Shown: piece by piece, positions 57,748 through 64,000 of the stretch | Layout: each line of letters opens with the position of its first letter | How positions within the stretch are numbered: position 1 is the stretch's first letter | Source: Dugong dugon | Taxonomy: Eukaryota > Chordata > Mammalia > Sirenia > Dugongidae | Direction of reading: 5' to 3' | NCBI GenBank assembly: GCA_030035585.1 | Contig: CM057462.1 | Coordinates: 141,076,734-141,140,733 of the forward strand | DNA length: 64,000 nucleotides | Position numbers and translations under genes: made by a program | The notes under the pieces: generated by a model | The model's database searches: none | Told to the model about the DNA's origin: nothing | What the model saw: the letters and a program-made list of their open reading frames with translations, nothing else

Positions 57748-57942
57748 ACTAGCCAATTCCGACTCATGGTGATCACCTGCGTGTCAGAGTAGACCCATGC
57801 TCCATAAGGTTTTCAGTGGCTGATTTTTTTAAAGTAGATCACCAGGTCTTTCTTCCCAAAAGTCTTTCTTCCTAGTAGACTCCAGACACCAACCTTTAGG
57901 ATAACAGCCAAGCATTATCCATTTACAGCACCCAGGAATGCC
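57748..57942 (-). mobile_element. AfroSINE: AfroSINE type B
   Basis: AGCCAATTCCGACTCATGGT, GTGTCAGAGTAGACCCATGC and TTTACAGCACCCAGGAATGC on the plus strand. Confidence 0.9.
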
Positions 57943-58054
57943 ATTGTTTTTAAAAGAACTAGCAATCAAGAAGTTCTGAATACAGCCACGCTATAATTGG
58001 TATTTACAGCATTTTTACATGTTCACTTTTAATTTTATAACTATTTATTATGTA

Positions 58055-58443
58055 ATTGTTGTTGTTCTTAGGTGTCTTGGAGCTGGTTCCAAGTCATTGC
58101 GACCCTATGTGCAACAGAATGAAACACTGCCTGGTCCTTCACCATCCTCACAATCATTGTTATGCTTGAGCCCATTGCTGCAGCCACTGTGTCAATCCAT
58201 CTCATTGAGGGTCTTCCTCTTTTTCTCTGACCCTCTACTTTACCAGGGTAAAGCTGTCCTTTTCCAGGGACTGATACCTCCTGATAACATGTCCAAAGTA
58301 TGTGAGACTAAGTCTTGCCATCCTTGCTTCTAAGGAGCATTCCGTCTGGACTTCTTCCAAGACAGATTTGTTCGTTCTTTTGGCAGTTCATGGTATATTC
58401 AATATTCTTTGCCAACACTGTGATTCAAAGCCATCAATTCTTC
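58055..58443 (-). mobile_element. RTE: RTE LINE 3' fragment
   Basis: ATTGTTGTTGTTCTTAGGTG, GCAACAGAATGAAACACTGC, CTCATTGAGGGTCTTCCTC and CAAGACAGATTTGTTCG. Confidence 0.93.
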
Positions 58444-58512
58444 ATTACGCAATTAGGTGCAAACAATCATGATATTTTCTATAGTCCCTAAATTAATAAA
58501 CTATTGTTTTCC

Positions 58513-58990
58513 CCTACTGTGGCAGACAGACTCTAAGTGAGCCTCCACCCCCATGATCTTAGCCTTCTTGTGTGTGATCTCTTCCCCTTGAGTGTGGGCA
58601 GGACCTGTGACTTTCTTCTAAACAACAGAATGTCGCAAAAGTGATGGAATGTCACTCCTCTGATGGTGTTATGTTACACAAGACTTTGTCTTGATAGAAG
58701 ACATTCAGAGACTCTTCTTGCTGCCTTGATGAAGTAAGCAACTACGTTCATGTGGCAAGAAAATACAGGATGTGTCTAGGCCTTTAGATGCTGAGGGGAT
58801 CTCCAGCTAGTAGCCAACAAGACCCAGGACTTTCAGTACTCCAACTGCAGGAAATAAATTCTGCAAACAACCTGAGTGAGCTTAGCAGCACATTTTTCCC
58901 AAGCCAAGCATTTAAATGAGATTCAAGATTGCAGTCTTGTGAGACCCCAAGTAGAGGACCCATAGAAACTGTGAGATAATAAATGTGGCA
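58513..58990 (+). mobile_element. ERVL/MLT-like LTR, ancient
   Basis: CTTCCCCTTGAGTGTGGGC, GGACCTGTGACTTTCTTCT, GCAGGAAATAAATTCTGC, CTTGTGAGACCCCAAGTAGA and AAACTGTGAGATAATAAATG occur in the order of old ERVL-class LTRs. The subfamily is not assigned and both ends are eroded. Confidence 0.65.
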
Positions 58991-59159
58991 GGGGGAGAGG
59001 GAGGAAACCCTAATTTGTAGCATTTGCCTATTCCTGTGATTTAAATACTGCCAGATCACTGATTTTAAGATACTAACATTAGCTCGTTTAACAGGCCATT
59101 GGTAAGAAATGGGCACAATCGACTTTCAAAACTTGGTACAATTAGGTCCCAGTATACCA

Positions 59160-60140
59160 CTGGTCTCTGCACACAGATGAGGAGGCAGTTGTTTGAGCAG
59201 AACAAGGGGATACCGTGTGGTTTAAAGTTAGGAAAGACATGTGTCAGGGTTGTATCCTTTCACCATACTTATTCAATCTGTATGCTGAGCAAATAATCTG
59301 AGAAGTTGGACTATATGAAGAACAACACAGCATCAGAACTGGAGGAAGACTCATTAGCAACCTGCATTATGCAGATGATACAACCTTGCTTGCTGACAGT
59401 GAACAGGACTTGAAGCACTTACTGATGAACATCAAAGACTACAACCTTCGGTATGGATTACAACTCAACATAAAGAAAACAAAAATCCTCACAACTGGAC
59501 TAATAAGCAACATCATGATAAACAGAGAAGAGATTGAAGTTGTTGAGGATTTCATTTTACTTGGATTGACAATCAACCACCCATGGAAGCAGCAGTCAGG
59601 AAATCAAATGAGATATTACATTGAGCAAATCTGCTTCAAAATATCCTTAAAAAGCAAAGATGTCACTTTAAGGACTAAGATGCGCCTGACCCAAGCCATG
59701 ATATTTTCAATCGCCTCATATGCATGTGAAAGCTGGACAATAAATAAGGAGGACAAAGAATTGACACCTTCGAATTACGGTGTTGGCAAAGAATATTGAA
59801 TATATTATGGACTGCCAGAAAAACGAACAAATCTGTCTTGCAAGAAGTACAGCAAGAACCCTGCTTAAAAGCAAGGATGGCAAGACTTCGTCTCACATAC
59901 TTTGGACATGTTATCAGTAGGTATCAGTCCCTGCAGAAGGACATCATGCTTGGAGAAGTTGAGGGTCAGCAAAAAGAGGAAGACCCTCAATGAGATGGAT
60001 TGACACAGTGGCTGCTGCAATGGGCTCAAGCATAACAATGATTGTGAGGATGGCGAAGGACCAGGGAATTTTTCATTCTGTTGTACATAGCAGGGTCACT
60101 ATAAGTTAGAAGCAAGTCAATGGCACCTAACAACAACAAA
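59160..60140 (+). mobile_element. RTE: RTE LINE 3' half
   Basis: From the reverse transcriptase core to the AAC tail. TATGCAGATGAT (YADD) is at 59368-59379. The frame 59386-59799 continues through LISNIMINREEIEVVEDFIL and ESWTINKEDKE. The UTR ends CACCTAACAACAACAAA. 5'-truncated. One of the better-kept copies. Confidence 0.94.
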
Positions 60141-62075
60141 TAAGGAACAGTTAAGCTGACTGATCCAGGTTGAGTGTGACTTCAATTAACGTCGATAAGC
60201 ATAAAATTGTTCTAGAAGAGTGGCCAGCATATCAAAGGTTCTGAACTTGGAAGAGTTTTCTTATTTGAAGAACTGAAAGAAGGAGACTGCAGCTGGAACT
60301 TAAAGGCTAAGGGGACAGAAATTCAAATGGGGAGACTGGAAAATCAGGAAGGGACCAGACTATTCAGACTACCAGACATTATTCTTAGATATGGGCATAT
60401 AAGAGTAAAACCAAAGCCACAGAATCCCTATCCTCATGGAGCTCAAAGAATTTTGTATGCAAGATTAAGAAATTTAGAGTCTGTCCTAATAGCAAAACAA
60501 GACCATTGAATTATTACTGGCAAAGAAATAACAATTTGTGTTTTTAAAAGATAACTTCTGTTTTGATAAATTCATTTTAAAAGCACGTGAATTGTTTTGG
60601 GGATATCGATTAAGAGACTATTTCTCATTCATGTATCAATTCCTTCATCTTTAAAATAATAATAATAGAACTTTCATCGTGGTGGTTTTGAGATTAATTT
60701 GATACATACAAATTGTTTAGAAAGGTAGTTTGCACATAGTAAGACCTCCAGAAATATTAAGAACTTTATCTCCTCCTTTTCTTTCTTCTTTTTCATATTG
60801 TTATGTAGAGGACGGGTAAGGGGTCAGTGATGGAGATACAAATTTGGAAGTGGTCAGTGTATGAATGATGTTTGAAGTCAGAAGAGAAGGCAATATTGCT
60901 AGGGACACTTGGTGAATAAAAAGGGAGGGAGAGCCCAGATCAAAGCTGTTTGAAGCGCCAAGATTTAAAGGTTGACTAGACGAAAGAAACTTCTTCCCCT
61001 TTGGCAGAAGACTTATAAAGTATGGAAATGACAGATTCTGTCTACAAAACTATGTTGAGCTCACACCTGGATTATGGAACTCATTTCTAGGGTCATCATT
61101 ATTAGAAGTATGTAGAAAAACTGGATAAAGTTCAGAGAGAGGTAATGAGAATGATTAAAGACTTGAGGTTGATGGATTTATGAAGAAAGACTAAAAACCA
61201 GAACTTGCCTCAACAAAAACTAAGGGGGGATGGGTATCATTAATGTCCTGAAGTTTTAAAACTGTAGTAAACATAGAGGGGGGAAAAAAGAATTATTTTC
61301 CTCAAACTGAAAAGAATAAAACAACAAAAATATTAGTCTAATAGCCCAAATGTTAGAATAGAAAATTTTGCCTTTGATGGCAGTTATTTCGTTCTAAAAA
61401 TTTCCAAGGAAAATGATGAGAATTTAAATTTTCAGATACTAAAAACTAAAGTTGGAAAAATAAAATTTAAATTTAATTTTATAGAACATTTCTGTGGGAA
61501 TAAAGATAATGTCATAATGAAATAAATCTCTATTGTATTTAATTTCAGATAAAATAGAATCTCCATATGGCAGAGATTTGTGTCTTTTTCACTGACATGT
61601 TATCAATATCTGGAACAGTGTTTGACATATAAAAGGTGCTCAATGAATACATGCTAATTTTTTAAAAAGAAAAAAAGAGGAATAAATATTCATAACATTC
61701 ATAAGAAATATTCATAAACCTCAAGATTATTTAACAGAGTTGAGGATTAATCCATGCCTAGTCTTTTAAATACATCCAAATGGAGGCAGAATACTGCTGG
61801 GGGATCATAATACCCTCAAACTCCAAAACATTTTTTTTAATGGGATTGCTATAGAGAATAAATCTGATTACATTTTAAGCCATTGTGAACTCACATCTTA
61901 ATAGTAATCTATTAATTTTATCAAATATTAATTCACTAAATTTTAATAAAATCATATCTTCAAAATATCTCACTGGAATTTAGAATCATAGTACACAGAA
62001 AAATACAATAAAGTATTATAAAGTTATTTTTTTCCTTAAAATAGTAGCCATACAAAATAGTCTGATTTTAGGGTA
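60141..62075. other. AT-rich DNA with traces of old repeats
   Basis: 60240-60540 shares phrases (CCTCATGGAGCTCAAAGAAT, ACCATTGAATTATTACTGG) with the unassigned family at 4117. 60630-60760 looks MIR-like. 60955-61260 (AACTTCTTCCCC, GATAAAGTTCAGAGAGAGG) may be an L3/CR1 remnant. 61575-61655 (GGAACAGTGTTTGACATATA, GTGCTCAATGAATAC) is an L2 3' end. No gene seen. Confidence 0.4.
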
Positions 62076-62296
62076 TGTTATGTATTGAATTGTGCCCCTC
62101 AAAAATATGTGTTGCAAATCCCAACCACTATGCCTGTGTTTGTAATCCTGTCTTAGTTATCTAGTGCTGCTATAACAGAAATACCTCAAGCAGATGGCTT
62201 TAACAAGGAGAAATTGCCACATACTTTGAGGGGATACAATTCAATCCATGGCAAATCCCATTTGGAGATGGGTTGTCTTTGTTATGTTATTGAGAC
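62076..62296 (+). mobile_element. MaLR-type LTR fragment hosting another LTR
   Basis: TGTTATGTATTGAATTGTG start and GTTGCAAATCCCAACC, then after the insert CCCATTTGGAGATGGGTTG. It matches the older subtype at 52973 and is truncated at the right. Confidence 0.75.
62149..62253 (-). mobile_element. 105-bp internally deleted MaLR-type LTR
   Basis: Plus strand TGTCTTAGTTATCTAGTGC to TTCAATCCATGGCA, both LTR ends intact, about 450 bp of the middle missing. Perfect 5-bp duplication AATCC at 62144-62148 and 62254-62258. Confidence 0.85.
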
Positions 62297-62329
62297 AGTC
62301 CAAAGTTAAATTTATAGAACTAGAAAATA

Positions 62330-64000
62330 TAATATCTTAAAAAAAGGAAAGAAATGCAGATGGGCTAAAAAGTAGATGGGAGTCTACAGAAAAGGGGTTA
62401 GCAGTACCTTTGTAAACAATTATCCAATCTAAATAACATAGAGAAAATAAAATATTGAAAAATGAAAAGATCCTCAGTGACTTCTGGGATAATATCAAGT
62501 GGTCTAATATGCATGTAATTAGAGTCTCAGGAGAAAAGATAGAAGAGAACAGGGTAGGGAAAACTATTTGAAGAAATAACATCCAAATTATTCCAGTTTT
62601 TTCTCAAAACATCAGCTTACATGTCCAAGATTCTCTAAAAAATCTCAAGCATAATAAAAAAGAAAGAATTCTGTATTGTCACATCTCATAAACTGCCATG
62701 AGAGAGAAGAATATATAAAGGCAGATTTAAAAAATGAGATATTTCATAAAGGGGATCAACAATATAAGTGAAGGTTGACTTCTCATCAGAAACAGTAGGG
62801 GAAAGAAGGCAATGAATGAGCTAAATCATGGAAGTTGTGAAAAAGTAGAACTGTCTATTCCCTGTCTATTTCTAGGGAAATAGCTTTCGTATATTAGGGT
62901 GAAATTCTTTTCTTGTAAATGAAAGCTCAGAGAATTTATCTTCAGCACATCTTCATAAAGAAAAGCTAAATAAATTCTTCAGAATGAAGGAAAATGACAC
63001 ATTTTCTGGAAATTTTGATCCATATAAAAAATTGAAAGCACTGAAAATAGTAAATATGTAGGTCAATATCAAAGACACACTTTTCTTTTTTTTCTCCTTA
63101 ATTTCCTTTAATGATAACCAGTATTTTAAAGCAAAATATCATAAATAAGAAAGATACCAATTCAGTCATTAAAATTGTGAAAAAATGTATGCCTTTGTTT
63201 TTTTTAATAGAGGAATTTCAAATTCCCTGGAAAACACAACTTACAAAACTGGCACAAGAATAAATAAAAAATCTGAAAAGTCTCCAGATAGATTAAGGAA
63301 ATGAAATTTACAATAAACAACCTTCCCATAAATGAAATTCTAAGATCACATGATTTTTCTGGTAAATTCTAACAAATACTTAAGGAAGAAATTAAACCAT
63401 TGTTACACAATTTTTTTCAGAAAATTAAAGAAGTGGGAATGCTTTCCAAATCATTTTATGATACTAGGAATACCCTGAAAACACAACCTGAAAAAATTAT
63501 AATAAGAAAATAAAATTAAAAATAAATATTAATCATGTGAAGAAATAAAAAAACCTCTACAAATTATTGATAAATTTAATTCAGTAATACATTAAACAAC
63601 TACATTTTGATCAAGTAAACCTAGTTCAAGGAATGTGAAAATGGTCTAATATTTCAAAATTAACCAGTTGAATTCATCATAGTAATAGCCTAAAGGAAAA
63701 CGAAACCATATGTGCACCTCAACAGTTGCTGTAAATGCATTTGACAAAATTCAATTTAAAAAAAATCAAAATGAGAAATAGAAAAGAATTTCCTCATTCT
63801 GAAAATGTTCACCTGTAAAAAATATACAGAAATATCATCCTTAATTGTAGAATATTGAACTTTTTTCCTTTAAAATTGGGGAAAAGGCAAGGAGTTTTGC
63901 ACTTGCTGTTTCTATTTTAATAGAGGGCTAATCAATGCAATAAGGCAAGATAGGGCGGGGGTAGGGAAGCATAAAGATTGAAAAGGAAGAGGTAAATCTC
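62330..64000 (+). mobile_element. Ancient L1 (L1M/HAL1-type), running off the window
   Basis: ORF1 3' part near 62760-62990 (CATCAGAAACAGTAGGGG, TCAGAGAATTTATCTTCAGC), a spacer, then ORF2 RT text from about 63320 (CAAATCATTTTATGATACTA, TTTTGATCAAGTAAACC, GCATTTGACAAAATTCAAT). Parts of ORF2 before the RT are deleted. The frame is heavily degraded. Confidence 0.75.

Overview
This window is mammalian nuclear DNA from an afrotherian, most likely an elephant. The evidence is a dense population of two repeats: AfroSINEs (tRNA-derived SINEs with heads like GGAGCCCTGGTGGC, here type A, or GGAGTCCCTGGGTGG, here type B) and BovB/RTE-class LINEs whose 3' tails match the AfroSINE tail. Both are established as abundant in Afrotheria. 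Choosing elephant over sirenian or hyrax is inference. The DNA is AT-rich. I see no exon of a host protein gene and no rRNA, tRNA or CRISPR. The window reads as a gene desert or the interior of a very large intron, and nearly every long open frame is a transposon relic.

Layout. 1-5 kb: an ancient L1 fragment split by a pair of younger L1 3' UTR copies, then a MaLR-type LTR with some internal sequence, then an old repeat split by an AfroSINE. 6-9 kb: an MIR split by an AfroSINE, an AfroSINE split by a solo LTR, and two more AfroSINEs. 9.6-19 kb: the main structure, an RTE 3' fragment split by a reverse solo LTR and by an almost complete 7.6-kb L1, which itself carries a solo LTR in its 3' UTR. 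20.2-29.8 kb: two nearly full-length RTE LINEs, head to head; the second is split by an AfroSINE and by a 737-bp hAT-type non-autonomous DNA transposon. 30-34 kb: solo LTR, MER5A, type B AfroSINE, then mostly single-copy DNA with a small RTE tail. 34-47 kb: two ancient L1 pieces, a small local duplication around an RTE tail, and AfroSINE fragments including an inverted pair. 47-58 kb: sparse AfroSINEs and RTE tails separated by single-copy AT-rich DNA. 58-64 kb: an ERVL-like LTR, an RTE 3' half, a deleted LTR inside another LTR, and an ancient L1 running off the end.

The elements work as a system. The RTE LINEs supplied the retrotransposition machinery. The AfroSINEs, whose 3' ends copy the RTE tail, are their presumed parasites. 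The L1s, MaLR LTRs and hAT element record separate waves, and the nesting gives a relative order: RTE first, then L1, LTR, AfroSINE and hAT insertions into it. All autonomous copies are broken by stops and frameshifts. Family names above the class level, and all ages, are inference from motif recognition; no database search was possible.
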